A DNA stretch of 64,000 nt from Eucommia ulmoides (GCA_016647705.1 CM028330.1:46280397-46344396), one strand, 5' to 3'. Shown: positions 1 to 14,700, numbered from the stretch's first letter. A program made the numbers and translations. The notes: generated by a model from the letters alone, not told the origin.

Positions 1-1780
1 TTGATCACTATGATATTTCAGTTTTATTACTAAATTTAATATCCATAAATTATTTCAATAATTTTCTATTCGAGATTTTGTAAATTATATTTTCTTTTTT
101 ATATTATTTTTTTAATTTAATTTTCTTAAATTTTAATATTTCAATATTATTACTAAATTCGATGTGCATATATTATTTCTATAATTTTTATAAATTTAAT
201 ATTTTTATTATTACTAAATTTAATATCCATATATTAGTTCTATAATTTTTGTAAATTTAATATATGATATATTATTTCTAAATTTTCGTAAATTATATAT
301 TTTTTATATTATTTCTTTAATTTAATTTCTATAAATTTAATATTTCAATATTATTACTAAATTTTAATGTCCATAAATTATTTTTATAGACTTATATATA
401 TAGAAAAAACATATTCTCTCTCCTAAATTATACAAAAAGATATATTTTCTCTCTTCAATTAGGTACAAGATATATAATGTTAGACTTTAATATATTTTTT
501 ATATGTATGTTAATTTTTTAGATCAATCTAGACTGTTCTTTATCTCTAGAGATAAAGAACGGCTGAGATTTATCTAAAGAATTTATGGTCGTCCTATTTT
601 GTTATATATATAATATTTTATTTAATAAATTATTATTAATATATATTTATGATAATTGTAATTGTGTGTCCTAATTACGTGTTTATTAGACATTATTGTG
701 ATTAAGTTATGAAAACTAATTAGAATGCCTTTGTGAATTCCATTATAAATATATATGTTATAATATTACTATTATTATGATATTTTTTGTATAATTTGTG
801 ATTTTATTTATTAAGATTATGACTATTACACTAAGAGTTACATAAATTCATATACTATATATGGGTGTGCGAGGATGAAAGAAAATACGATTCTATAGAG
901 ATATAGAAATACAGAGCACTGACATTTTGTTATATTTTATATATATATTATTACATGATGATTTACTGAAAATAGGCTTCACGATCAATTCATTATAGAG
1001 ATGTCCTACTTGTACCATGACTTCTTGAATCGTTGTATCATGGAAAGTGCTTGTCATTTAACCTTATGCATAGAGGGGGTGTACCTCTTCTTAAGATAGT
1101 GATATAAAAGTAAACAAAAAAATTGTAAATAAAAAAGGTCATGTAAATTAGTTACGATAATAGAATAATTTCCCCTTAACTCGATGAAGAAAAAATACTA
1201 GTTAGATTATAAGAGCACATATGAGAAAATAAATAAATAAAAATGTAATGAATTTGCAGAGTGGGAGATGTCAAATATTAATAATGAGTGTATATATATA
1301 TATTGGTACATATAATGAGAATAGTTAATGATATTGTAAATATGTATACATATGTTGCCAGTAGTTATTGACATTTAACATTTGTATTCTACTCGTGGTT
1401 CTAAACTATAAATCTTTCAGAGTGTCTATTGATTTATACATTACTTTAACTAACTTATTATATAGATTTATTTATAGTTGCACTATACTTTGCACTCTTA
1501 AAAGTTGGGGTACAATCACACTCTTTTGATATTTTAATTTTTGATAATTTTGTTAATTGATGAATTGAGATAATTTCTATTTGTATATGTGTGGGAATGT
1601 GACTTGCACATGACAGAAAATAAAAAAAAAAATATAATATTATATTTTGTATCTTTTATATTTGAATGTGGTTGTACTTCACCCCTACTCCAAAAATAAG
1701 TAAACTTAAATCAGTCATTTGGACTAAATTGATGTAAAAGTAAACGTTAGGGAGAAAATCCGAAAATTGAAATATTATGG
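1..1780. other. AT-rich intergenic DNA with degenerate repeats
   Basis: No gene is seen. Positions 1-400 contain four or five degenerate copies of a motif around TTACTAAATTTAATATCCAT (near 27, 150, 212 and 353), spaced irregularly. A perfect 26-bp palindrome lies at 535-560. The rest is AT-rich with no coding signal. Confidence 0.5.
535..560. repeat. Perfect 26-bp palindrome
   Basis: GTTCTTTATCTCT followed directly by its exact reverse complement AGAGATAAAGAAC, with no spacer. It could form a small cruciform or be a relic of transposon termini. Function unknown. Confidence 0.85.
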
Positions 1781-2560
1781 GGCAAAATGAGTTCGAACCA
1801 AAACTATGCGGTATAAAGTGAAATTTAAGCCATTATTAATTTATTCCTGCATATGGTGCGACCAGCAAAGTTGTGGTTTTCATTTTGCCTCTGCGGATCT
1901 GAGCTCTTCTTTGTTCTTCTCCTCCTCTTCCTCCTCCCATTTCTGTCTCTCTCATTGGCAAAAACTTAACGAACATCGTCGTCGTCATTATCATTGCCAT
2001 TAATCATAACTAAAGCTCTATTCATATCTCTGATCCATAGCTATTCTAGAACTTCCGACAAATTTTGTGTTTTTCTTCTCTGTTCGATCATTTCCATTCG
2101 AATTTCGATTACTATACTCAAGTATTTGTTTCTTCGTTCTTAATTATTTAATTTTTGTTCTTATTGTCATAATTCAATTTATTTTTCTCTTCTCGTTAAG
2201 CTTCCAATCTTCCATTCTCTCACTTCCAAAGCAAAGCCCTCTGATCCAAGGTTAGAAGATTTTCTTCTTCTGTATTGCGCAATTGTGTGGTTATATATTT
2301 GTCTAATTTAGGTATTGGTTACTGGGTTTGATTGTCAATGGAAGAGAAGAAATTGGAATAGGTAAAGAGAAGAACAAAGAAAAAGTCAAAGGGGGTGAGG
2401 ATTGAGAAGAAATGCTCTATCTGAAGCAACCAAGCTATATGATGGGTTGTATAGGTTTGGGTCAAAGATAAAGGAATTGGGACAACTGAATGCCGGTGTG
2501 ATTGAATCCCGAGCCAGAGGGGCTCGGGGACCAGGGATCGGGAGGAAGAACCAGCAAGCA
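1781..2560 (+). promoter_or_regulatory. SAC promoter-proximal region and 5' leader
   Basis: The sequence becomes CT-rich at 1905-1965 (runs of CTTCTCCTCC), as in plant core-promoter pyrimidine patches and leaders. The transcription start cannot be placed. A short upstream ORF begins at 2412 in another frame (separate entry). A 5'-UTR intron starting near CCAAG|GTTAG at about 2251 is possible but unproven. Confidence 0.5.
2412..2471 (+). other. Upstream ORF in the SAC leader (19 codons)
   Basis: ATG at 2412 opens a short frame that stops at TAA 2469-2471, 89 nt before the SAC start and out of frame with it. If transcription starts upstream of it, scanning ribosomes would meet it first and it could lower SAC translation. 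Conservation was not tested. Confidence 0.4.
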
Positions 2561-2707
2561 ATGGCAGCGTCAGAGACTGAGTCAGACCAACACTCTCTGA
2601 CCAAAACCACCACCACTGATGAGGAACACCCCTCCTCGCCGACTTCGCCTCCTCCTGTTCCACCCCATGGCTACATGCAAAAATTCAGGCTCTACGAGAC
2701 TCAATCG
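2561..2707 (+). CDS. SAC: SAC exon 1 (residues 1-49)
   Basis: Begins ATGGCAGCGTCAGAG and ends before donor GTATTA at 2708, phase 0. The first 35 residues are a Thr/Ser/Pro-rich, low-complexity leader ([10 protein letters not shown], then a Pro run). It closes with [10 protein letters not shown], the conserved opening of plant SAC proteins, which joins NFYMIGRDK in exon 2. The frame is open upstream to at least 2402, but no ATG occurs there. Confidence 0.9.
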
Positions 2708-5700
2708 GTATTATACAGGAGCTATTCTTATTTCTACTCTATTTGCATGGTCTTGACTTCATTGTTTGTTGATTTGGTGTGCTGGCTATGATCTAAATTA
2801 AGATCCGCCAACTTCTTTGGTAATAGATGCCAAGAAGCCCATTGTGTTGGTTTGTCGTGCTTATGCATAGTAAATTAGGCTCCCATGTATTAGTCAGCTC
2901 TTTTATATGATTAGAATTTCTCATTTTTCCTTATATACTGTTGTACTTGTCTAGATTGATATCTAACTTCGATTTAGTAGGTAATCAACTCAGATGAGTT
3001 GTGTTTGTTCTTGTCTTTCCTTTTTTTGGTGCATGTAACATTCATCGCATTAGGTTAAACCCCCATGCCACGACCAAGAATATACTCAATTTTATTCACA
3101 TATAACGCGCACTTGCACTTTTGTACTCATGAATAAATCATACATGTATATTCATCTATATGTGCATATATGTTAGATTGTTAATGAGTAAGTGTCCAAA
3201 TAATTTATAATTTGAAATAGTATGTTGTTGGTTTTGTAATTTAGCTTGGTTGGTCATTTCGAAAAGACAGACTTAAATAACAACCCAAGAAAGTATATGG
3301 CTGAAACTCTGAAATTAATTTTGTAATTGAAGAAAGTACATGGTTAATTTTGTAATTTAGCATGGTCATTGGTCATTTTCAAAAAATTAGAGGCTACTTC
3401 GTTATTTTAAAAAAAATGTATTTGTGGAAGTTTTAATTGAATATGGTTAATGAAAAAATTACTAAGAATTATGAGGTTATATTAGTAATTTTGGGGAGTA
3501 TGTGTCTAGATAATAATTTAGTAGGATTAGCTTTGCAATTCAAAAGAGTTCTGTTTGATAGGATTAGGTGCTTGCTGCTTGCTCGTTGTCTACTAAATGA
3601 GCCTTTTAAGCTTGCCACAGAGGAACTCTCAAACGTGCTAGCCACACGGACTCACCTAAAGGCCTCCCATCGTATTGAGAGGAAAGGCTTGGGGTGGCAC
3701 TTGGTCAACTACCAAGTCAGTACCGACATTGAGTCCAACGAGGCTAGTTTGGTGATTCAAGCATGTTGTTCCTCTACGACAAATAAGGCTAATTTGCTAA
3801 CCTTAAAAAGGTTAATCGGTGATCTCTGAAAAATATACGTTAATTTGGCAATTCAAGACCGGATGCTCTTGAAAGTTTGAGGCTATGTTAGTATTTTAAT
3901 AATGTATACAATTAATTTTTGTAGTTTGGTATGCTAGTTTCGCTACTAAGAGACTATATTGATGACTTCTACAACACAATGTTGAATATTTTTGTTTTTC
4001 ACTGTATGCCATCTTCAATTTTGAGCTTTAGTACCTTAAGAAAATAGGCGGTTAGCTGTTCACTATGATTCATTGGCCACTAAACATACTTGGGCAAATT
4101 TAGTGATTCATACATGTGATTAGAAGCTTGTAAATTTAGTAATTCAAGAAAATATGTGGTTTCTTTGGTAATTTAGTATGGTTAGTTAGCATGCCATCTG
4201 ATCTAGTAGCAGACCATCTCCAACTTGTGCAATATGTCTTTTGCTTTTGCATGCCGATGACTGGCCATATCATAAATAGGCTTCTTCAGCACTTCCTCAA
4301 TTAAGGGACCATGGGATGCCAGTTATCAAAAAACAGGAAGGTAGATTTACCATTTTTATGTTGTGCTCCATCCGAGGCCTCAGTAAATTCCTTAGTTTTC
4401 GAAGTTTTGTCCAACTCCAGGAATATTGTTGGTGAGGTATCAGATCTAGAAGCTCTTGTATTCCTTAAGTATTGTTCCCTGATCATAATTGTCAGATTGG
4501 CTGATCTGTTCATTAAACAAGTTCCATGTGCCTTAGCAAGAGGACCACATTGCTTTGCACTGCACATTTAATTCCCAGTCTTCACTTCTTTTGGGGCAAA
4601 TAAAGTTTATCTAATGCAACATTGCATCCTGCGGATTTACGCTCAGTTCCTGACCATGCAAATGCTCTTGAGATTTGATCAATTCTGTGAGCAATTCTCT
4701 TTGGCAAGATCAGCCCCGAAGATGAGACGATTAGATGAGACGATTTGATAAGACTGATATATAAGTTTTGAAGTCCCTCTGAATAGGACAGACTTTTATT
4801 AACCCAAGGAATTTGTCCTACTATCAATCTTCTCAATCAACGTTGGACCGTTTTGAGTCCTGAGCTTGGTGGATGTCAAAGGCACACCCAGAAACCTTAT
4901 AGTAGGTTGCTCCTTAGGCATGCCCTGACACAGAAAATGCTGCCCCTTTATTATTATGTAGCACCAGTGATGAATATGCGCCCCTTTTGGTTATTTATGG
5001 TCGCCCACACATAGCATGAAACTCATCAAGAGCTCCTTTCAAAAATTTTGCAGGCATTGGGTTTCCATGACAGAACAATAATAAAAATCTGAATCTGAAA
5101 AACAAAGTTGGATTTCTCGTGTTTTCTGGCATCACCAGTGAAACTTAAACCGATCATCATCCCTAACCTCCTTTACTGTCAAGCTCAGGATTTTCATTGC
5201 CAAGACAAACAGATAGGAGACATATGGTCACCTTGTTTAATCCCTCCTTTGCTAGAATAGTAGTTCACCAGTCCACCATTCGAAAGATATAGAGAACTTG
5301 GGAGTAGAAATTCATAACATTATCCAGTGGATGAACTGATCTTGCAATGCGAAGCCTTTCACAGCGGATAACTAGAAGTCTTAATCCAAGGAATCATATG
5401 CTTTCTTGATTTCCACCTTAGCAGCCACTCTAGCAGCATCCCCAGTTTTATGACAGTCTCTAAACAGTTCATGGCATTGTTGCCAATCCTTTTACCTTGG
5501 TATAACTGCAAACTGGACTGGCCTAACAGTGACTCCCAACACAACTTTCAATATGTTTGCCAGTAGCTTTGAAATCCCCTTATATGAGATGTTACAACAG
5601 GATATAAGCCTTAATTTTGACATAGTAGTTGGCTTCTGAACCTTAGGAAGCAGAGCTTAGTAAGTGCTGTAAAGCTCTCTAAGAAATTGACCCTTATTAA

Positions 5701-8700
5701 AGAATTCCATTACTGTTTCACATGTGGCTGTACCAATAATCTCCCATGTTTTCTTGAAGAAGTAAGCTACTTATTCATCGGGGTCAGGGGACTTGTTGAT
5801 ATCAAAACCAAGGAAACCTTCTTAATTTCCTTCTGAGTAACCTGTTTCACTAGTGCTTTTCTTCTGATATAGAGAAATGCACTATGGTATAAGAGCTGTC
5901 CTATTAGCCCCAACATTAGCGTATCTCTAAGAGCTTTAGTAAGAATTGTGCAACCTTGTCTTTTACTGCCGCTTATCCTTCCACCTTTAGACCATTTTTT
6001 GTCTAGAAGCATGTTTTTTTTTTCCTCTTCCCTCGAAGTCTTTGCTGCATAGACTTAACACAGAAAGTGGAATTTCTATCCCCCTCCTCAAGCCACTGAA
6101 CGCTTGGTTTTGCTTAAAGGGCTGCTCGTCCCTATTCAAAACTTCGCTATGTTCATTGTACTCCAGTCTCAAGGCTTCAATACTAGGCCCATTTAACAGT
6201 AGGGCTTATTTTGCACTCAGTAACATCTCCAACAATTACCTTATGCAACTTCTTCACTTTGAATAGTTTCAGTTTCTTAACGACATGATTCAGAACCTCT
6301 GATCTGAGTTTTCCAAACAAATAACCATGAAATATGAAAAACTTGAACCACTCTTAGGGCAAGACTCTTCAAGACTAACTGATGCCGCAAAGTCTTTCTG
6401 ATTAGGGAAAAGGACTTCAATATTTCAGGTTCCAGTTTTCATTTACCTTTACTCTATCATCCTTTCTTATGATATTACCATTGCCTTCTCTTCTGATAGA
6501 CCAGGTAAATAATTGCCCCTGCAATCTAAGATCCATTTATGCAGCACCTGTAGACAATCCATGAATTCCTCTTGCGATGGATGCCACCCCTCACCACTTG
6601 TCTCAATGATACTATGACATTGAGATCTCCCAAAACAATCCAAGGTTGATCCATATGCGTCATAGCTTGATTTATTAAGTATTGCTACAATATTCTTCTT
6701 TCCCCTTCATTATTTCATTATTTGAATCATATACAAAAGGAAACCCAAAATGTAGTGTTATTCATACACGCAGTAGAAGTGGCCAAGCACTAAATGTAGT
6801 AGTTATTCTGAGAGAAGGAATCCACATTAAACATTTGAAGGTTCCAAGCAACTATTGTTGCCAACAGCTCATGGGTATTTTGATTATAGTACCAATCCTA
6901 GTCGCGAACAGCAGAGTTAAATAACGATTATGAAATAAGACTTGTTTCAATGGTACCGCATGTCTACTTTACTTTCAAAGAGGAGCATGATAGCTAGCTT
7001 ATTATTTCATTGAGGTGATTCAAACCCGTAATATTCCAAGAAGCTATAGAAGACACCAACACATTTTGGAACGGGGGACTATCCCTGGGCTTACTCCTTT
7101 TACCATTCACCTTTCCAGTACCTTTCGCTTTTGGGTGTCGATCAACATTATCTTCCATCTGGACATCATCAGCTAGTTTCTCCAAAGCATAATGCACACA
7201 ATGCCATTCTGCCCATTTTCCATGACAGAATCCTGAGAAATTGTATCAATTATCTTATTCTTAGAAAGATCGTTGCCTTCACTTACGTTTCCACTAATAT
7301 TGACATTATTTTGTATATGGTCAAAGTACCAGATATACCTGTCTTATTAACATCAACAGATTCTTTGTCCTTCATTCTACTTCCTTCTCCTTTTATTCTT
7401 ATTAGTTCTTCCACTACTTATAATGGGATTGTTTCCAATATGGTCAACAGCAGTACCAGATATACCTGGCTTATTAACATCAACAGATTCTTTATCCTTC
7501 ATTCTACTTCCTTCTTTTATTCTCATCAGTGTTGTTCTGCACTGGATCTCCACCTTATGACTTGCTCCTTTAGGCCTAGAGGTCTTCTTCCTTTGATTGA
7601 TCTCTTGGTAGACTTACAAAGGGAAAACCACATGGTTATGATAATTGGTTACAAATCTTGTATTACAGAAGCGGTATCAATTTAATACCTGTTGACTTTG
7701 CATTACTTCTCTAAATGGAACTAATTGGTATGTGAGATTCGTAAAAAGAGGCAAGTCCGCTGCATAACTGGCACTATAGGGTAAGGCCATCTCTCTTAAA
7801 TTCTTTCTTCTGATCTTGTCTCTTCTTAGCTGCTAGCATAGCCTTAAAAATGCAAGTTTCTAAGCAAAGCGCCAATATTTTCATTATCTTCCTTATCTAT
7901 TAATGGAGGCTTAAACTTTGTGTCATTACTCATCCATTGGAAATACTTACTAGAACTAATGTTGCCTCTTCTCTACCAACGCGTCCTAATTCCATTCTCT
8001 CGGAGAAGCCCATAACCCTTCTTCTCAGATGTAGTAGGACATCACTAAATTATTGCGTATTATAGTTTGGTGTTAGCAGCTGATGCTAGTAGATGGTCTT
8101 ATCTTTTTTACGGCAACCAATGAGCTCTCCATAGGCTATTTCTTAGCAATTAAAGTTCAGGCCTATTTTACCCCGGTCTAAGGTCCCTGAGAATTGTTCA
8201 TGATCAAAGTGTCCTTTAGTCTATTTGAAATGTCTCCGATTGATATGTCTTTTTTGTAATTAAAACAAGAATGTCTTTGTTGTAAGAAAGATTGTCTATA
8301 TCTGAAGCAAAGACATTCTCTTTCATGAAAACACGATATTCTCTGATTGGAATAAAGATAAATTTTTTTCATTGAAACAGCAATATTCTCTAAATGGAAT
8401 AGAGACATTTCGATAGAAGGTGGTGTGGCAACGTGGAAGAGCAGGGTGGTGGATGACAATGAGGGAATCCTTCATTATCATCACCAATGACCAATTTTCA
8501 CTTTTTTTTAATCAAATTTGTTATGACATGTCCAAGATTATACTATTTTTTGGGCATAAAGCTTATTAGTTATACCATGAATTTTTGGGAGGGAGTGATC
8601 TAATATAGAGTAAGGCATGAGACGAGTATAAAAAATAATCAATTTGAATTTATACCCACGTAGTCAACAACTGAAGGCATACAGTTACTAAGGCGATTGG

Positions 8701-11700
8701 TGGAGAAATATAGAGAATAGAAGAAAGATTTGTATGTGGTTTTCTTGGACTTAGAAGAAATTATGATTGGGCTCCTAGATAAGTGTTGCGGTGAGTTTTA
8801 TAGAAAAATAAGTACCAAATGTTTATATTGAGGTGCTTAAGGATATCAATGACAATATACTCGCTAGTGTGTAGACAATAGGACATGATACTTACGTCTT
8901 TCCAATAAATATAGATTTTTACATCAAGGACCGTCATTGTATTTTACCTTGTTGTTTTAGTTAGGGTTGAACTCATAAAACATTTGTAAGATAAAGTGTC
9001 ATGGAGTATGTTGTTTGTAGATGATATAGTACTAGTTGATGAAATTAGAGTAGGCCTTAGTAATATGTTAGAACTTTGGAGAGAAGCACTAGAGTCTAAA
9101 TGTTTGAGGATTAGTAAATTTTCCTCTTTTTTTTTTTTTTTTGTATTTTTTTGTATTATCCGGAGGACACTACTCATAGAATTAAGACAAGGTGATTCAA
9201 GTAGATAAGTGCAGTGAGGTGATCTGTGACTATACAATAGTGTTAAAATTATAGAATTCTGCAATAAGATCAACAATTTTATATGGTTCATATGTTGGAT
9301 GATAAACAAGAAGCATGTTCTAAAAGTAAGTGTAGCGAAGATAATGATGTTAGGGTTGATGAGTAGTAAGACAAGAATTGATAGAATTAGGAATGAGATT
9401 ACAAGAGAGATTATGAACAACATCCATTGAGTATAAGATGCTAGAAAATCATTTATGTTGGTTTAGGCATGTAAGGAGAAGACATGTGGAAACATCGGTT
9501 AAAAAGTGTGATTTAATTCAAGTGGAAGGCACTACAAGAGGGAGATGTAGGCGTAAAAAAATGTGGGAGTAGACAGATTTGATTGCATTGAATTTAGCAG
9601 CTGTGATGGACCTAGAACAATATCTATGGCATGCACGAATTCATGTAGACAACCCTACTTAAGTGGGACAGATTTTGTTGTTGTTTTATATTAAATTTGA
9701 TACCAAAGGTATATTAAAAATTAGTCTAAAAAACTTAAGGAAAAATGGTACCTTATGGTATAGAAATTTGGATAATTTTGGGCTTAAGTATATAGTTTAT
9801 TATGTTTACTTTGGCAATTTGGATTTTGGAAATAAGTTTGTATTATAGTTACTATTTTTAATTTGATAATTTTGAAACTTTCGGGCTTAATTCTATGTCA
9901 CTTATGATATGCAAGAATGAAATCAATCCATTTTAAATTGGAGTATATTCAGCTCCATTCCATTCTTGCATAGAAAATGTGGCCTTTTAGTCTGTAATGT
10001 TTACTTTGGTAATTTAGAAAAGTTTAGGATTTATTTTTTCCTTTGTAAGGTTTAATCGGTAATTTGGAAAAGTTTGAGTTTGATTTTTTAATTTGTTTAT
10101 GTGGTTATTTGGCAATTTATGGAAGGTTATGATGGTAAAATATAAGAATTAAAAAAAAAGGATTTGTGGGTGCAATTTTGCCCCCAAAATGCCAAAAATC
10201 GATTGTCTGTTTTGGCCAACTTCTTGGGCCAATAGGGCATTTCTGCAAACCCCCCCCCCCCCCCCCCCCAAACAACCAACCTAACAAAAAAAAACCTTGC
10301 GTGTGGCCAGCCTAGAAGCAGGGCCAAATGGGCTTTCTCTATCCTACGAGTTTTAACTGCTAAAACTTGTGATTTTGAACCTTCAAAAGTATTTTCACAT
10401 TTGTCTTCCCATCCCGTATATTGGGGCTGACAGAAGCAAGTATGGGATATTCATTTACTATCTCATGCCCATAAAAAATGCCTTAATCTTTCTATTTGTA
10501 ATTCGAGTTTTTGTTTGTTTATATAACATATGTAGTATTTTTGTATTTAATGTGCATCTTGATGCATGTTAAAAAATGTTGTTGCAGAATTTCTATATGA
10601 TTGGAAGAGATAAGAGTAGAACATACTGGAGAGTGTTGAAGATTGACAGACTGGAACCTTTGGAACTCAACATTCGTCAAGATTCGACCATATATACAGA
10701 AAGTGAATGCTCTGAATTGTTGAAAAGGATACATGAGGGGAACAGGTCCACTGGAGGGCTTAAGTTTGTCACTACTTGTTACGGAATTGTTGGTATGTTA
10801 TTAAGCGTGTATACTTCTATACAGAGGATACTCTATTCTCTTAACCGCAACATCCCTTTTTTTTTCCCCCTTGTTTCTAGGTTTCATTAAATTTATGGGG
10901 CCTTATTACATGCTGCTTATCACGAAAAGGAGGCAGATTGGTGCAATTTGTGGTCACACTGTTTATGCTATTTCGAAGAGCGAAATAATTCCACTTCCAA
11001 ATTCTGCAGTTCAGTGCAATATGGCCAATGCTAGGAACGAAAACAGGTTACTATCCTTTCTCTAAGTGAAGTATCTTCTTTGCCATTGTTTCTTAAAGGA
11101 AATCAGAGTTATTGGTCCAAGTTTTATGCTTGTTACGTTCTCAAGAGCTTGTGTATTGGACATTATGTGCTGCATAGCTTGGCATGCCATGTTTGTGAAC
11201 ATAGTCTCACTGGGTCCATGTTGCCGGAGGTTACCTCTTCACTCAGATATCCTATAAAGAACTCCAGATTATCAGAAAACACATTGTTGAGATTAGGACA
11301 CAATTCGTGGATGTGATGTTCTTCTTCGTTTACTTTCATTTTTCTTTTACCAAATTAAATGGACTTTTCAGAAAAAAAGTGTGATAACCTGAGGTCAATG
11401 AGCAACGAGAATGTCTCATCTCATATTATATCCATTATCTAGACATTGCATTTGTGCTTATATTTTTGTATTTTTTAATCTGTGTTTGAAAACTTTGTAT
11501 TGTACTTATTAATTTGTGTTTTATTTTCCACTTTTGGCAATTGGCACAGATACAAGAAGCTTCTATGCATGGTAGACCTCACAAAGGACTTCTATTTTAG
11601 CTACTCATACCACGTTATGCGTAGTCTCCAAAGAAACATGTGTGATAACGAGACAGGGCAGGTTCTGTATGATACCATGTTTGTTTGGAATGAGTTCTTG

Positions 11701-14700
11701 ACTCGTGGAATCAGGAATCTCCTCCAAAATACACTTTGGACAGTTGCATTAGTATATGGATTTTTCAAGCAGGCAAGTGTTATGGTGCATCTATTTTTGA
11801 TAGATAGAAATTTTATTGGGCCCACTTAATTAATATGGTTTTGTTGTATGATTCGACTTCACCTGGTTTATGTAAGAAGACATAAGCTGCAGGCCTTAAC
11901 TTTATTTAATATCAGTTTACCTTTTGATCAATTGTGTTCTTGCAATCTGATCTTCCTCCAAGGATCTTGTTTTAGAAAGTAATATTCTTGCTAGTTCTTT
12001 TGCCCTGAGTGCATATCTCATGCCTATCTGAATCCTGTTTTATTTGACCTAAAAATATGCTTTGAGACGGGGGTTAGATGTTATTGGCAGAAACGACGAG
12101 GGTATATAATTTGTTTTGAAGTTTACACAAATCTATTAAGTGGAAGTTGCTATTGGTAGTTTTGTCCAATTTTCCCCATCACTGCTTAGGGTTTTAGAAT
12201 TTTCACTCTTCTCATAATCTTTTGAAGTATGCTCATTATCAATGGTCTTATGATTTGTGATTCCAGGCGACGATGTCTATGTCTGGAAGGGACTTCAAGT
12301 TGACTCTCATTGCTAGGCGCTCACGTCATTATGCTGGCACCAGGTGAGAGTGCAGATTGCAGGCATATTTGTGAAAATATATGCTTTTTCCAACCTATTG
12401 TTATATCCCTGTCAAAATGTTCATCATAAAGCCTGTTTTTTCTGGCTTAGGCGATTTGTATATTTTATGTACATATGTATATATATATATATATATGTAT
12501 GTACATACATATATATATATATCAAGAAAGATAGATGTTTATGTTCTGCTTCATTAATAAATCTCCCTATGATTGCACTTCGGTATGTAGGATGAAGCTC
12601 ATCCATGACAGTTTAACTAACAGTTCTATGTTTGTGCTGATTCCCCTGCTGTTTTAGGAATAAGAGTGTCTATATTTGTTAGATGTTTATAGCAAGGTCA
12701 GTTGTACGTGGTTTGGTTGAATAAGTTCTACTGATGCATTATTGTCCTCTGAAGTTGGTAAATTCAAGATTTCATGATGGCCTTAGGTGCAGTTGATTGG
12801 ATAAAGCGATTGAATGGATGCACGGATACATAGATTATTTCGGTGTTCCATTGATGATCTATAATTTCTTTTGGTCTGAACTGAAGAGGCTCCTCTTAAT
12901 TGATTGAAGGGTGAAAGAAAGAACGACATAATGTGATGTGACTACTTTGTGGTAAATATGGTGTTAGGAGAAGGCTGTTTTAAACAAGAGTTATGCCCTA
13001 AAGGCTGAAATAATTCTTCTTTCCAGCCAAGAACAATGTTTTATATCTCAAATGTTTGTAGTCATGGAATTACTTATTGGCCTATAGTAATTCACATAGA
13101 CAAGTGCAAGGAATGCTTTCTCTTATGAAGAGAATGACTCTCTCGAATCACTAGTGTGGACCGTGGAGGCATTGCTGCATTGTGGGTACTCGTTAGTGAA
13201 CAAGTTACCATCAAGAATACTCTGAATCACTTTACATACAAAAGAGAATATCAGGGGTTGTTTTGGTACATGTAACTGAAGGACATGAGTAGGTGAACGC
13301 AACGGAATATGGAAGTTCATAATTTATTTTATAGAGGTTCATAATTTCTTTTCTGGTCACTTAATCAGGTTGCGATAGATATGAAATTAAAATTAATCTA
13401 ATAGTTAGATTAATTTACCTCTTGAACCTTGCTTCCCGAAGGACAACAAAAAAATTATGAGCTTTGAAAAGAACGTAACTTCTTGATTTCCCTTAATTCC
13501 AATCATGATTAACACAAATCTCTGATAGCAGCACCGATTAATCTGTTGATATGGGGTGGTCTTTGAATCTCATGAATAATGAGTCATAAGAGTGGTAAGA
13601 GACTAAGAGAGGTGTGACTCTAATGAATTTGATAGCAAATAAGAGAACTAACAAGCCTATATATAGGGAAGAGAGGGGGGGGGGGGGGGGGGGGGGAACT
13701 ATAACAACCCAATAGACGTCCCCCAACTGTATTAATTAAAGTGGGCTCCCCATCTCTTTATCCAATATTTATGGTTTGACCTCAAGCAACTTTCTTTCTT
13801 TGATTCCTCTTGATTTTTTCTGAAGGACTACTAAGATCTCAATATCTCTATTGTGCTTGACCCATTAGGTTCATATTAGAAGGTGGATAGCAAAAATTAA
13901 TCAGAAAAATTCATCCATAATTAATTAAATAATTAGTATCATTCCAATTATGCCTTGCGAAAATCACTTCTAGACGAGTAACATCTACCATCATGTCATA
14001 GTTGTACCCAATCATAGGAAGGAATCTGAGAACGTTTTCATTGTAATTACATTCAATTTGATCTCTCTACCTCTATGTCTTGAACGAACTAAGTGGGTAC
14101 AGATTAAGGTCGAATTTTGAGTTCAATCGTGTGTTTGATTGATAAAGGCTTGTTTATTTCAATATTCGAAGATTGTTTTTTATTTTCTAAAAGCACAAAA
14201 TACAATTATTACTCTTTTAACAACACAACTTAAAAATATTTTTACAAACCAATTTTCATAATGATCAATCCATCACAATACCTACTTTTAATATTTCACT
14301 TTTATTATTCTATAAATTTAATGTTAACTTTTTATTTACATCTTCATTTTTTATTTCTCTACACCCCCTAATACACATTCACCCAAAAAATATCATTATT
14401 TTCTCCCTTTGTCAACATAATATATCAATTAATTACATCATTTTTACTTTTTAATTTTTCAGCATTTTTTAAATAAATATTACCTTTTTCATAACTTTTT
14501 CCAAACTAAACGAAACCAAACAAGTTTTCACAATTTTCAAAAAAATGTTTTCAAACTTTTGGAGAACTATTTTTGAAAAAAAAAGAAAAAAAAGCCCCGA
14601 TATAATTCATCTGTGATCAATTCGAAGCTCTTCCTGATTGATAACAGACTGTCCCAGTCAAGGAACTTCTGAATTAGTTCATCGTAAATCACATAGGACA

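Noticed and set aside
2402..2560. N-terminal extension of SAC starting at 2402
   Set aside because: The codon at 2402 is TTG, not ATG; the first in-frame ATG is 2561 and the extension has no conserved residues.
3437..3829. 130-codon open frame in SAC intron 1
   Set aside because: No recognisable domain, inside an intron, with ordinary intronic flanks; treated as chance or decayed repeat.
7131..7685. 184-codon + strand open frame
   Set aside because: Lies opposite the minus-strand LINE; low-complexity composition and no domain.
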